From Symsagittifera roscoffensis (taxonomy: Eukaryota > Xenacoelomorpha > Acoela > Convolutidae): DNA of 64,000 nucleotides. The stretch spans positions 54,490,233 to 54,554,232 of the forward strand of contig NC_087067.1 in the NCBI RefSeq assembly GCF_963678635.1, written 5' to 3'. The translations under genes and the position numbers were made by a program. The notes under the pieces are model-generated. The model was given only the letters and a program-made list of their open reading frames with translations. It did no database searches and was not told the origin of the DNA. This document shows, in pieces, positions 47,684 to 59,460 of the stretch (positions are counted from its first letter, which is position 1; every line of letters begins with the position of its first letter).

Positions 47684-48324
47684 CTACAACTATTTATTGA
47701 ATTATTATTGTTTTCGTTCAGTAGATAAAAATCATCATCTCCATCGAAGATGGATCAACCCTTTCCCCCAACTCCTAGCTTCTCATCCTAGCAAAACGAA
47801 TTCAGATGTTAATTAAATTCAACTCAGGACATGACAGGGAAGCTAAAAGTTTATGTAAAACACTATCAGTTCCAGTCACGAGACACCTCCGGATTCTCGA
47901 ATCCGGGGAAATAAGACCTTTATCTTCCTCCCGGAAGGCTGTCTCCCACCCTTCACCGTTGTTCGCAACGGCCTTGCAACTATTGTAGCGACACAATAGT
48001 TGCAACTCGGAGAGGTCTCTGCTACTTCTGCAATTTGTTGTTGTTTCTCAATCACAATTTTCGTTGTTAACGCTATCGCAACCAATGTTGTGTTTTTCTT
48101 CCGGTTTTCTGCCAAAATGGCCGTTTCTGACGTTTCCTAGAATTGTTACGTCATCAAATCGAATTTTTAAAATTTAGGAATTTCCGCATCCTGCAGCCTT
48201 CACGATTAGTCCAATCGTTCAAATAACGCTCTTATTCCTTCAAAATCGCCAATTCGGTAGGTGCGCTGCTAATAACTCGAATCTGCTGAATCTGCATTTT
48301 GGTCCATTCTGGTCGAAAGTCACA
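47684..48324 (-). repeat. 5' LTR of copy A1, outer part
   Basis: 641 bp similar to 46748-47400 of A2 but clearly diverged, ending (in + coordinates) GAAAGTCACA. Together with 13642-13912 it restores the extent of one A LTR, showing that B inserted into it. Confidence 0.8.
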
Positions 48325-48800
48325 AAACCTTAGACATGTTGCCAACATACGTTATCCGCACCGAATCAGCAATGGACCCCTCTATATACTCACAGGTGAA
48401 CGTCCGATAAGTGAAGTCATCGTTGAATGTCACTGGAGATACTTGGGGCATGTGCTTCGCCAAGTCAACACGCCCCCTTGCCAAGCGATGAACTTCTACA
48501 TGTCTCCAAAGACAACCGGTAGTTTTCCTGGCCGACCTAGAACCACAATCGTTGCCACTATCAGCGAAGACCTCAAGAATCTGGACAAGAAAACGACTTT
48601 CTGGCGAGTCAACGACATCAAGAAACTCGAGAACCTCAGTGACCTCCAGAAACTCCGAAACGTTGCTATCGTCAGAGAAAATTGGAAACTCCTTTCTAAT
48701 CATGTTGCTGCGGCTGCCAAAACAGGAAACTTGTTACCGAGTTACTTGTGAAATTGGCGTTTACTACTACTACTACAGTTTTAACCTTAAATTTTTGCAC
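48325..48800 (+). pseudogene. 3' end of a LINE ORF2-type reverse transcriptase protein
   Basis: The + frame to 48751 carries the C-terminal signature of RTE/R1-like LINE proteins: ISNGPLYILTGERPISEVIV, then WRYLGHVLRQ, a Pro-Gly-Arg-Pro motif (SFPGRPRTTI), and REN.W near the end. The ORF stops TGA at 48749 and is followed by a TACTACTACTAC tail. Copy A1 inserted just upstream, so everything before is lost. Sequence 48801-48960 shows nothing recognisable. Confidence 0.65.
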
Positions 48801-48960
48801 GGGATGACGTTCAACCATTGGTAGCCAAATCTATCTTGGAACGCGTTGAATCTTTTTACTTCCCTAAACAGACCGGAAAACTAACTGGCTAGGTCTAGAC
48901 GGTGAAAAACGAGTAGGATTAAGGTAACTGACGCCTGCCAGACGTCAATAGGTGCTTTTT

Positions 48961-49876
48961 TGTGCCAGTCGGTCATATTTGGAAGTTTGACCTTGAGAGA
49001 AGCAAAAAAAACACTTGATTTTGGAGTGAAATTTAATTTTTCAAAATTTCGAATGGAACCTGTCATGCACGATTTTCTCGCGAGAACTGAAAATCAGAAA
49101 AAGAAGTTAGAACATTCAGAACAATTGAGTCGAAAACGCGGGAAAGTCGCAAGAAAAAGCAGTCGGAAATTGCTATTCGCAATTTCCATCACTATAATAA
49201 TCGAGAGTAGAGCTGTCCCATCTGTGACAGAGACGAGAGCATTCCCTCGAATTGGATCATAACGACTGGAGTATTATTCGGAACTGGACTAGAGTGAACC
49301 TTCGGTTGAAAGGTGGACAGCTAGAGTGTCCCAATGGTTCACGAGAACTTACAGTCTAGAGAAGAAACTTATTCTTATTATTAAAACTGACTAACATTAA
49401 ACTCATTTTAGTTACTTTATTAATTCTTGAGTTGCTTACCGACTTATTTACTTCCTGGTTCTTGAGCGTGCTATAATGTGAGTACTTAATTTAAATTCCT
49501 AGAGTGTGTTTTATAATTGTGATGTTGAGGTAAGGCGAGTTTTAGGTTGATCCATCTGAAATGGATCAAAGTTACACTGTCTAATAAAAAGTAACTTAAC
49601 GGATTGTTCCAACCCGGTTTTTAACGGCGTTCATGTATTTTGGGTATCTAGAGACCTAAGTATGGGGACGTTTCTAATTCTAGAGTGGGGGGATATTTTA
49701 GTAGTAGCCTTTAAGCTGTAACGGGTCGTAGTCTCATGTCACAAGCGAACCGAACTGGCTCCGACCGTTCTTGAGGTAGAAAAACACAAGAGATAGTGTC
49801 CCTGACCCTTGAGCCAGTGGTTATAGGGCCTATTTTTCTTAAGCCTCATGTGTGACTGCAGTAGACGAATGTTACA
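48961..49876 (+). repeat. B-family LTR (copy B2)
   Basis: 916 bp starting TGTGCCAGTCGG and ending GAATGTTACA, about 85-90 percent similar to the B LTR at 13913-14806. It keeps the GGAAATTGC hairpin (49165-49187). It is followed by the primer-binding site and a leader, so it is a 5' LTR of a mostly deleted element. Confidence 0.85.
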
Positions 49877-49887
49877 TAGTGTTTTTA

Positions 49888-49904
49888 TGGCGCTCCTGGG
49901 TGTT
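49888..49904 (+). other. Primer-binding-site candidate, copy B2
   Basis: TGGCGCTCCTGGGTGTT, 11 nt after the LTR end, same as in the other three copies. Confidence 0.6.
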
Positions 49905-50361
49905 TACGACATCAAGACTACGGAGTCGAACCCACTTGAGACAGCTTCGGGCTGAATGCCCATTCTAGAGTACCGGCGGTACGGTTCGAGAGGAACGTGC
50001 AAACCTTCCGGTTGTACCGTGATAGCTTTTTAAGAAAACTCGAGAAAATTTCCTGGTACGTTCTCCGAACGAGGCTTAGCTAACCGAGTAAAGGGGGGCA
50101 ACTAGGGGGACAAAAACACGAGCAAAAAGACAAAAAGCAAAACAAAAACCAAAAAAGAATAGAAAAAGGAACAAAAACCATAAAACGAAAAAAGACAGTG
50201 ACTTTGACACCAGATTAGTTGGATCAAACCTTTATATTAATTAAATAGTATACCCATACTGTTTTACAAGTTCGATCGTTTCGATCAACCTAGCAATTTA
50301 AACCAGTAAACTGAATAAAGTGCCCGAAGTGGGGCGTCGTCAAGGGTTTTCAGATAGCTTG
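49905..50361 (+). other. Truncated B2 leader
   Basis: It follows the B leader (14835-15295) including the purine-rich tract and the GTTTTTCAGATAGCTTG-like end, then stops matching. No coding sequence follows, so the rest of B2 is deleted. Confidence 0.7.
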
Positions 50362-51002
50362 GAACTACGCTCCGTCACTGTGTAGTATTTGGGCGAATGT
50401 TACACTAGTTCTAGCGTCTCTAACCATGGCTATGAGTTTAGCTATCTCCCCATATGCCAGAGTGGGATAAAGTTGCTGAGTTGACCCAACAATTTCCCTG
50501 ACATTTTAATTCAATTCAATTATTTTAACTTATTCTTTTCATTCTTTTACCTACTGTTAACATTCATTTACAGATCTAGAATTAGCATTACAACGTTTTG
50601 TTGTAGCGCAGTCAAATGAATCGAGCGTGCGTGGGGAATGCCTACCCTTCCTTTTGATCTAACTACACAGTCGAATAAACGCATCAACCTTGAAAAAGTC
50701 TTCAGATGCGAAGAAGAGAGGTGGATAAAAAATTGCGCTACTTCATATAGCCCGCCCTAAGGGAAAACGGCAAAGGTGTCTTGATTCAGAAAAACACCAG
50801 TTTCTTTATTTTGCTATTTCTTGGAAAGCGTTCTGAGACTTCGTGAACACGGTTTTTTGTAGATCTTAAAATATGACCGGTGAAAGATAAACTTCAAGCT
50901 AGGAAATACAAAAAAAGACCGGGAACTTTTTGAAAAATTTGGAGGTGCTTTTGAAAAATTTTGAATTACGAGTTTGCTACATCAGGGAAAGTGGAACTAG
51001 TT
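50362..51002 (+). other. Unassigned sequence
   Basis: About 640 nt in which I see no gene, no RNA gene and no clear repeat, apart from a short GGGCGAATGTTACA (50391-50404) that equals the end of an A LTR and may be a scrap of one. Confidence 0.4.
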
Positions 51003-51375
51003 TAAAACTAGTTTTTATAACCTATTATGTTCTTGGTAAAACTATCTCTATAAAGTATTTCTTACTAACCAATCATGATCCATAACTAACACTGACATTT
51101 ATTTGTAATGCTGAAACTACATGTAGTTTCAGCACCAGAACAATTTGAATAAATTTTAGGAGACAGTTGTTCTCCTTTGGAACAAGTTCCAGAAACCTAA
51201 CTAGCAAATACCAGCATATACTAGATCTATTGAGACTAGGAGATTTAAGAGTAAGATTAAGGTTGGTATTAGACTAAGAAGTTGCACGAATCTATCCGGC
51301 CGAGAGTAAGATAGCGTGAAAAACAGACGGCGTACCTTATCTGAAATTACTCTATGAGAAAGCTAACTCTGGCTT
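51003..51375 (+). repeat. LTR-like copy related to the glycoprotein element
   Basis: It aligns with about 7650-8035 in the same orientation at roughly 75-80 percent, including AACCAATCATGATCCAT, TTTCAGCACCAGA and AGACTAAGAAGTTGCACGAA. No coding part of that element is nearby, so it is a solo or fragmentary LTR. Confidence 0.6.
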
Positions 51376-53104
51376 CAACTCAAATTGTTTTCAATCAAAG
51401 CAGATAAAACCGGCTTAATATGTGACTGACTGGGCCATTTTGTTCTCATTGGACCCAGTTTCGAGTTTTTTTAATTAAAAACTTAGTTTCACTGCGTGTG
51501 TTAGAGAGGCCGGCGTATAATTAGGAGTCGATGAACCCAGTTCAGATCCTTATATAGGTCCAGGCAACTTTTTTTCTCTGTTTTTAAGGAAAATTCTTAA
51601 ATTTTTTCAGGCTCGAAATTATTTTTTTTTGCTGTTTGGTTTTTGATTTTTTTTATAAGTTCGTTTCATTTCTTCTGGTCAAAGAAAGGCAAACTTCAAT
51701 ATCGAACAGCAAAATTGTAAAAGTCACGAAAAAGGTGATCGACTTCTAATTTTGAAAATGGAAATTAATGATCAGATTTACCAGCGAAATCTATCTATCT
51801 GTACTATATTTAAATGCGAGTGACAGCTATCTCCCATGTTTAAGCATAAAACTTTTGCAAGTTTAACGAAAGAATTTTTTCACGTTTAAGCTATATCATA
51901 TTTTGCAATGCTTAAGAAATATTTTCAATTAGTTTTCCGCAAGGTCAATAATTTTTCAGTAATTTTTTTTCGAGGCCAATTTGAGTCTGTCTGTCTGTAT
52001 ACCTGCTTTTTCATTTATTTGATTATGTCTGTCCACCCGTCTCCTAACTGTTTAACTTTCAATTGCGGTTCGACGATTCAGCTCAATTTAGTATTACTGT
52101 CATCCTTCGATCCTTCTTTTCGATCCTTCTTTTTCGATCCTTCTTTTTCAATCTTGTTTTTCTATTTCTTTTTCTGTCTTTTTTTGGATCCTTCTTTTTC
52201 TATCCTTCTTTTCGATCTTTTTTTAAATATTTTTTTGATTCTTTTGCTTAAATTTCTTCAATTTTTTTTCGATTTCTTTTTTAATCCTTCTTTTCGATCT
52301 TTTTCAAATTTTTTCTAATATCTTTTTCTAAATTAAAACTTAAATTTTCTAAATTAAAACTTAAATTTTCAAAAAACTTGATGTAATTTTTGTTTTCAAA
52401 ATTTGAAATGCCTCACCCTTTAGTTGGGTACTGTCAGGGTACTCTCATGAGTTGTGAATCTTTTCTCCAAATATGACTGCTCAAGTCGTTGTAGTTTTCG
52501 AGATATGACGTTTTTTTGTGATTTTCAAAAAAAAATTTCAGAAATACAACGAATGTTTTTTCTTTAAAATTTGACTTTCCTATCCCTGTAGTTGGGGGTT
52601 ATCCGAGTACTTTTAGGGTTCCGAACCTCGCCCCCAATAATGACTGCTCAAATCTTTGTAGTTTTCGAGATATTCTTTTATTCGAAATTCAAAAGTTGGA
52701 AATTTTTGAAAAAACAAATAGTTTTTTTTCAGTTTCCGTGCGTTCATAACTGTTTTCCAGCTGTCAGTTGGCTATGTTAAAATACTGTCGAGCGGATCAG
52801 TCCTTATTTCGGAGATTTTCTATCTTAGTAGAAAAATGTCGAACTGTTTGGCCCACAAGTGTATAGTTACATCCCCAAGATGAAGTTTTGTACGCCATTT
52901 GATTATTAGGCAAGTGTTCAGCTGAGAACATGCTTTGAGCTGAAAGGTGTGGCCTTTTTCATTCCCGTACACATTTTGCAAGTATCTGAAAATAGATTTT
53001 CCGGCAAATGCTGTAGCTTTTGGTTGTTCTGACGCTGCTTATTTTCTGACGCTTGAGCATCACTACTTCGCCTCTTGTTATATCCATTCATTTTAGTTTC
53101 GACA
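51376..53104 (+). other. AT-rich region upstream of FTSJ1
   Basis: No gene is recognised. At 52085-52320 a T-rich tract repeats TTCTTTTTCGATCC-like units. At 52405-52540 and 52575-52680 there is a diverged direct duplication sharing TGACTGCTCAA and TTGTAGTTTTCGAGATAT. The last about 150 nt before the ATG at 53105 should hold the promoter of FTSJ1, but no TATA box or other element is convincing. Confidence 0.5.
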
Positions 53105-53302
53105 ATGGGCCGGAGCTCAAAGGATAAGAGAGATATTTACTATCGAAATGCCAAGGAAGAAGGATGGAGAGCTCGCTCGGCATATAAATTGCTGCAGCTC
53201 GACGAAACGTTTCATTTTTTTGAAGGAGTTCATAATGCAGTTGATTTATGCGCTGCACCTGGGAGCTGGAGTCAAGTTCTAAGTAGCAAATTGGAAGCAA
53301 GC
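53105..53302 (+). CDS. FTSJ1: FTSJ1/Trm7 tRNA 2'-O-methyltransferase, exon 1
   Basis: 66 residues starting [20 protein letters not shown], the invariant start of the Trm7/FTSJ1 family. Lys28 ([10 protein letters not shown]) is the first residue of the K-D-K-E catalytic tetrad. [15 protein letters not shown] (45-59) is the S-adenosylmethionine-binding motif I. The enzyme methylates ribose at positions 32 and 34 of the anticodon loop of certain tRNAs in the cytoplasm, working with partner proteins (WDR6/Trm734 for position 34 and THADA/Trm732 for position 32). APGSWSQ rather than APGGW distinguishes it from the nucleolar FTSJ3/Spb1 paralogue. Exon 1 ends in AGC|GTAAGT in phase 0. This is the only evident host gene in the window. 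Confidence 0.92.
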
Positions 53303-53794
53303 GTAAGTGCTGAGTTTTGGGGTCTTAGCCGTCATGAAAGTCTAGTAAGAAAAAGAAACACTTTGATAGCGCCTCCTCACTGTGATATTAGTATGTTTGA
53401 TATTTTGCTGGAGGGCTATAATGGGGACAACCCTATTTTGCATACATGTAAAGAGACTACAAGCGCTCGACGGGGAGTTTTAACTACTCGGAAAAGTATG
53501 TCAAATTTATGTCATGTTTGAAAACCGATTGGTTCAATTGGAATGTAGCAATTTTCCACGCCAAATCTTGTCGAAACTCGAATCTGTTGCTTTAAAACAC
53601 CACAAGAGCGTGAAAACTATGAAATGTGAACAACGATTTCTCGAAGGGTAAGAAAATTACTTAATTTCGAGAGGGCGTGAGACTCCTAATGTTTAGGTGG
53701 AACATTAAAACCCAGAACCTCGAAACATTTTTTTGTTTGGTGTTTTTTTTTGCTGCATAGAATGACCAATTTATTGGCAACTGTAGCTGCTTTT

Positions 53795-53885
53795 TTGGGT
53801 GCTAGTGTTTCTAAAATTTCAAGCGATCGTGGCGAGGACATGCCTCCTAATCTCCAAGTCTGATCATCGATTCCGGCTCAAGTTT
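53795..53885 (+). repeat. tRNA-derived SINE-like fragment, copy 1
   Basis: It shares GCTAGTGTTT, TCAAGCG, GAGGAC, CTAATCTCCA and a TTCCG end with 59362-59460. TGGCGAGGACA resembles a polymerase III A box and ATCGATTCCGG a B box at about tRNA spacing. Diverged and probably old. Confidence 0.45.
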
Positions 53886-54124
53886 TTTTTATTCAAGGCT
53901 TATTTTTACCTTTTACTTTCCTTATTTCTTTTTGTTGTATTTAGAGCAACTTTCTGTCGTTTTCTCGATTTTGTTTGCGTATTGCAGCTTATCATCTGTG
54001 TAAAAACAGGTGTACTATATTTTATTACACTTGCGATTAGCAAGGGTGATGCAACTGGGTACTAAAGTTTATGTTCCCGTTAACAACTTTGTTCTTGATT
54101 ACGCACTTGGAAATATTAACCCTG

Positions 54125-54190
54125 TGCATCTGGCGTAGAAGTTGCTTACCTGCATACGACGACAAATGGCTGTGGTTCGAATCAGACTGG
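54125..54190 (+). repeat. tRNA-like (A box/B box) fragment
   Basis: TGGCGTAGAAG (about 54132) and GGTTCGAATCA (about 54173) match polymerase III A and B boxes with normal spacing, but no complete cloverleaf is visible, so it is more likely a SINE head than a tRNA gene. Confidence 0.4.
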
Positions 54191-55356
54191 GACGTGTTTT
54201 TTGCAAGTTAGACGTTTGCTCTTTTTTGGACTATTGTCTGTCCGTTTTTTTGTCGGCCTAATTCCTGTAGCCAGATTTTCATACCTTTTTCTAATTTTCT
54301 TATTGTCTTTTCTAAAGAACAGTTGGTGAAGGTAATCGAGTTGCAAGATTTTTTGACGAGTTTTAGTTTCAATTTTTATTTTGAAATTTACTGATTTTTT
54401 TGTAATTTTTGTTGAAAAGTTTTCAATGCTTGCGATTATTATGCTCACGATTAGCACGACTTAATGATTTGGAACATATTTTTTGCCAACAATTTGTCCA
54501 ACGGAATCATAAAATCATTTTCCCAAATCTGCACTTTCGTCAACCAACAGACATATTTTGACCATTTCTGTATATCAGATTCCCGTTCTATGCAATATTT
54601 ATTCTGTTTACCAACTCCGGCTTGGAATAATTTCCATTTTTTGTTTTTTTTTGTTTGCAGGGCTTTTCGTTTCTCAGTATATACCTGACGGACTTAGAGG
54701 CCACATATTATGCCGTTGGATTGGAGAACAAGTTTCCAATGCGTTTGAGTCTTTTTGAAGTTTTGTTTTGATGCTAATTTTTTTAATCCATTTTCTTATT
54801 CAAGACAATTTGAGACAAATAAATGAAAAGTTTGGTAGATCTGGTTTTTGTCGAAAAAAACTCGACTTAGCGGCTTTCGTCGCCAATTATATCTGCATGT
54901 TTGACATGCTATGTTTGTGTTGTATTGCAACTGGGGGGAATCTCTGCTCCGCCACTGTGTTGAATAGTTAATCGAGCGTTCTGTTTCATCCGTTGGAAGT
55001 TTTCGGATTTTTTTGTTCTTTATGATCTCATTTAAATTTCTCTGTCGGCTCGGTTAATAAATAATTATAAGGTGCTGTTATTAAAAGAAATTATCTGAAA
55101 ATATAGTTTCAGTCGATTGTTGTGTTTTTAAGGAAAATGTTTCCATTTCTTCATGACTGATTTCTGCACCTTGTTCGATTTGTCAAATGACTCTTTGTGA
55201 ATCTACCGAATTTTGAGAAGGGGTGCTTATTCTTAAGCTGGCTCGTAAGAAATTGAGCCAAGGGATTGATTTTAAATGAAGAGCTTGATGTATTTAATGC
55301 CTTATAGCAACAGCAGAGATAGTAATTGTAATTAACTAAAATGATGTTTTGAGCAG

Positions 55357-55455
55357 GATGGTAAAATCATCAGTGTTGACTTACAGTCGATGGCTCACAT
55401 ACCCGGAGTAATGCAGTTACAAGGAGACATAACAAAAGAGACAACTGCGAACAAG
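55357..55455 (+). CDS. FTSJ1: FTSJ1 exon 2
   Basis: 33 residues ([20 protein letters not shown], then [13 protein letters not shown]), phase 0 at both ends, preceded by GAGCAG and followed by GTTAAATG. It encodes the second SAM-binding strand, where VDLQ carries the acidic residue for the ribose, and the QGDIT strand of the Rossmann-type fold. It continues the protein directly from exon 1 and into exon 3. Confidence 0.9.
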
Positions 55456-56689
55456 GTTAAATGCTTACGCTTGCGATTAGCAAGCCTTATCAATTCGGAA
55501 TATAGGCTTTTTTCGGGCTAACAACAAGTTAAACAAAATCAGTTGAATCACTTATGATGCTGCTATGCTGCTGACATGCTCAACTTCATGAATGTTCAAA
55601 TTGAACTGAGTGGGTACTAGTTACTACTGGTATTTGCTATAGCTAGAACTCCAACCATTATGTGTATAATTAAACAGTTTCGATACTAAGTTTCTGCTAA
55701 TGAGTTTTTGGCTTCATAGTTGTCGACTCAACCTCTGTCGGTTTAGTTTCCAAATTCTGAAGTTCACTCTACACATTTTACTCCTCTAAATGTCCGGCAG
55801 TACTTTTGATATCGATAAGGCTCTGTCACCAATTTGTGAATGCCCATAGTCAACCCCACTAGGACTTCTTTGAAAAATTTAAAGAAATTGTAGCTCAAAA
55901 AATATAATTTTTTTTTAGTTTTTCCATTTCCAGCGTCAATTGGAACTTTAGTCGAAGTTCTGATAATTTAACGTTATTGTAACGTTGTTTGAAGCTTTGA
56001 AGCGTCATGTTGTTTTAATCGTTTAATTTTTTGTATCGCAAGTGGTGCGAAGGTCAGCTTCGCTTCTGTGTACAAGATACAAACTGGAATCTTGTCAGAT
56101 ATATCTTACTTTTTATGCCCTAATATCTGCGCAAGTAAATGTTTTTATTATATAACCAGTTTAATTTTTCCAGCCTAAATTGCATAAATTAGTTCACAGC
56201 AAAATTGGTGCTCAATTTGAATATCTGCGTACTGCGCATGTTTTATTCGCCTTTTATTGGCTGGTGTTGGGAACAATGCTTCAAAGCGAGGGCATAATGC
56301 TTAATGTGACATGTGCACCCCAAGGTAATCCTGATGATGGGCCATTCGAATCCAGAAAGCGATCAGTTTTCATTTTCAAAAGTTTATTTGCATATTTTGA
56401 AATTTAAGCGTTTGCTTGTGTTTGCAAGGTGCAGTTTCTCCTCTCAGTCCAGCCTCACGGCTACTGATGATGCTTCTGAACGATGACTTAACCTACGCCA
56501 CTCTTAGGAAGTTAGGATCCTCCAATAAACCTCAAATAAGAGAAACGGTTATCCATATCGTGAAACTCTGGTTGCTCTATATTTAATTCATTACCCGCAG
56601 CTCAATAATGCAGTGGTCTTGTAATCAGAATCAACACTCTAAAATACAAAAAATGAGAATCCAAATGTTACGGAATAACTTCATAAAGT

Positions 56690-57360
56690 AAAGCTTTTAA
56701 CAAAATCGGACAGCGTTTTAAATTTTTGAAATTTTCTGACCTTCAAATTTGAACTACATGGAAATACTTCTTTGAAGTTTCGCGTTTGCCTTTTCGTCGG
56801 CGTTTTACGTGTTTTTTTTTGCTCTGAAAAGTTACTTGCCAATTCGTTGTTGAATCAAAAAGTTTTTTCAATTGTACTCTTGAAATAAGGCATAAATGAA
56901 ATTCTTTGAAAAAGCGCAATCATTTTGCATTGCTTTTTTGTCAGTTCAACAGTTTTGAAAATTTGATTGCAATTTTAACGCCATTTCACTGTCTCAAGGT
57001 CAGAATTTTTTCTAAAATTTACGACGCCCGATAATTTGTTAAATGCTATATAGCTTTTAACAAATTTATCGGACGACCATTCAAATTTCTGAAATAAATC
57101 TGACCTTCAAGTTTGAACTAAATCGTAATGCTTCTTCGAAGTTTTGCGTTTGCCTTTTTTCGGCGTTTTATAATTTTTGTTGCTCTGAAAAATTGCATGG
57201 CAAATCGTTGTCGAATGACAAAGTTTTTTCAATTTGCTCTTTAAACAAGGCAAAAATGAAATTCTTCGAAAAGTGCAGTCTTTTTGCATTGCTCTTTTGT
57301 GAGTTCATATGCAGTTCTGAAAAATCGATTGCAGTCTCAAGGTCAGAATTATTTCAAAAA
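56690..57360 (+). repeat. Tandem duplication of about 350 bp in intron 2
   Basis: TCTGACCTTCAA(A/G)TTTGAACTA begins two similar blocks at about 56737 and 57097. Both continue through GCGTTTGCC, TTGCTCTGAAAA, AAGTTTTTTCAATT and CTCAAGGTCAGAATT. Each block also contains an inverted pair (TTCTGACCTT and AAGGTCAGAA). Confidence 0.75.
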
Positions 57361-58014
57361 TGTAAAACGGTGTCCAATAAATTTGTCGAAAGCTATAACG
57401 GCCAAATGTCGAAATGTTTTTCAGTCTAAATTCGCAATGCCAACTCTGTTAAAGACAAAGGTTGACAGTCTAAATTTTTATCACCAAAATTTTGAAAATG
57501 CTTCGAAAAACGTCGCATCGAAAACGAAAAATTTAAATAGCTGAGTACTTTTTGTCAAGATTACACGTCTATAACATCGTGATTTAATAGCATACATAAC
57601 AAGTAACTGTGCGAAAATCAGAAATATTACTGAAAACTTTGACTCTTTTTCCTTTTACCCCACCTCTCACGAGCATCAATTTTGTGGTGTAGCGAGTGGT
57701 TTTACGAGGTTGGTTATGAAGACCAAATATGCTTGCATGACCTAGTTATTCTGCATGTCAATTTTCAAAACAACGGACTATGTGATGAACGTATTCACTT
57801 ATTACACAAGGCAAAGCTTGTGTGATAGTATGACCTCTAATTTTTTCCACCTTAGTCGCAAATTTTGTTGGGACGCAAATATTGCTGTGACAAAATGTGT
57901 TCATTTTGAAAGTGTTCATTTTGATCAATAACCAGCTATTAAGACAGCCAATGCTAAGGATATTAACACAGACTAATTATATTACAAATAGCACTTGAGC
58001 TTCAAGGTATCATG

Positions 58015-58085
58015 GATCTGTAGCGTAGAGGTAGGGAAGGAGACCCGCAACAAAATAAGAGGGTTCGTCTCTGGACAGAGTCGGA
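58015..58085 (+). repeat. tRNA-like fragment (A box/B box)
   Basis: TAGCGTAGAGGTAG followed about 35 nt later by GGTTCGTCTC, resembling A and B boxes. No full cloverleaf. Probable SINE head. Confidence 0.35.
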
Positions 58086-59361
58086 TGTTTTTAATGAACT
58101 TTTTCGTATACTGCTTAAAATGCATCCGCTCTATAAATTGAGGCATGTTAGTTGGTAAATTTCTTTTTTTTTCAAATTGACTGGTACTGCTAATGCGTCA
58201 TAATTGGCTTGCGTCGCTTAGCAATTTTGTGGGTAGACTCATAATTGGCATGCCGCACTTAAGAATTTTTGTAGACTCAAAGATTTAATGATTCAGTTTT
58301 TCTCAGTGGCATTATCGGTCATATTTTTGCTTGTATATGCGAAGTGCAACTTGGCCTCTGTGTTTGATGATTGTTTTCTCATTTTTCTTCTTGTTAACTA
58401 TCCTGCTAAATCCGATATTAGTGGTTTAATTGAAGCCACAGGTTGTTGAAAGCCTAACCTTATTTGGCATCGACCAGTTTTTTATAGCAATAAAGTTATG
58501 ACCTTCAAAAAAGTCAGTTTTTTGAAATTTTGATCTTTCTTGGAAACTGGCCTATCTCAACTATCCTGCAATTTTTGTGGTTTAGGGTTCAATCGAGAAA
58601 ACTGGTTGTGAGAAGTTTCTCTGCTTAAGAGGTCATGGCACTTTTTGCAGAAAAAAATTTTTGATTTCGGAAGTTTTGTAACTTTTGACTGTTTTTTAAA
58701 AAACTTTTTGACATTTCTTAAAAACTCTGAGAAATCTGAGTTGAAGGGTTCAATCGAGAGAAAATGTTGCGACAATTTTTCCTACAAAAGCGGCGACTCT
58801 TCAATTTTATGTAGCTCCACAAAAATTTTCAGTTTTCTCAATTTAGTAGAAAAAATAACTAAGGTTTTGGGCAAAGTCCAATTTTCGAAATTAACCAGTT
58901 CATCCCGCATCGATATGAAAAATTCAAAAAATATCAAGTACGTACCTCTAGCTTTAGCTGGCCGCTAGTTAAAGTTGATCGAGATATAGGAAAATTTTGG
59001 TTCACTTAATTAATTTCACTATTTTTCACTATCAATCACTTTGCAACATTTTTTCGACGTCCTTTGTTTTTTTATGTTTGTGTTGTAATGCAATAAGGTG
59101 CGAAGCTCCGCTCCGTTTTTCTATTGAAATCTTTTTCAGTTTTTTGAAACTCGAATAATGAGCAGATTAATGGGAGATTTCGATGAAAGAACTAAAATGA
59201 TGTTATCCAACAGAAATTCAAAAATCAAATCGAAACATTTGGGGGGTATTATATCAATATTTTTAAAGTGGGTTTATTGCTAGCTAAGAGTGTATGAGCT
59301 ACCTCAGGGTGATTGATAGTTGTTAGTGAATACTATTGCTGCGTAGCGTTGATAAATTATT

Positions 59362-59460
59362 GGAGGCTAGTGTTTTCAAATCTCAAGCGCACATTGTTGA
59401 GATGGGAGGACGTTAGACTCGTAATCTCCATGTCGGAGGTTTAGTTCCGCGAAATGTGTT
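59362..59460 (+). repeat. tRNA-derived SINE-like fragment, copy 2
   Basis: Homologous to 53795-53885. It has an anticodon-stem-like AGACTCGTAATCT followed by GGAGGTTTAGTTCCG, a degenerate T arm. Confidence 0.45.

Larger units (their letters stand above)
53303..55356 (+). other. FTSJ1 intron 1
   Basis: Phase-0 intron from GTAAGTGC to TTTTGAGCAG. It contains two tRNA-like SINE heads (53795-53885 and 54125-54190) and AT-rich sequence. The word TTGCGATTAGCAAG occurs at 54029 and again in the next intron at 55469, and TGTTTGTGTTGTA.TGCAA at about 54910 recurs at 59080. Both are marks of dispersed repeats. No separate gene is seen. Confidence 0.8.

Noticed and set aside
52085..52320. ORFs rich in Phe, Ser and Leu in the T-rich tract
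   Set aside because: They are low-complexity translation of TTCTTTTTCGATCC repeats.
53303..53521. Continuation of the FTSJ1 ORF past the exon 1 donor
   Set aside because: Similarity to the family stops exactly at the GTAAGT donor, and exon 2 continues the protein in phase 0.
56180..56407. Open frame after a TTTTTCCAG acceptor, considered as an extra FTSJ1 exon or a nested gene
   Set aside because: Exons 2 and 3 join in phase with family-like sequence and leave no room for it; the peptide matches nothing I know.
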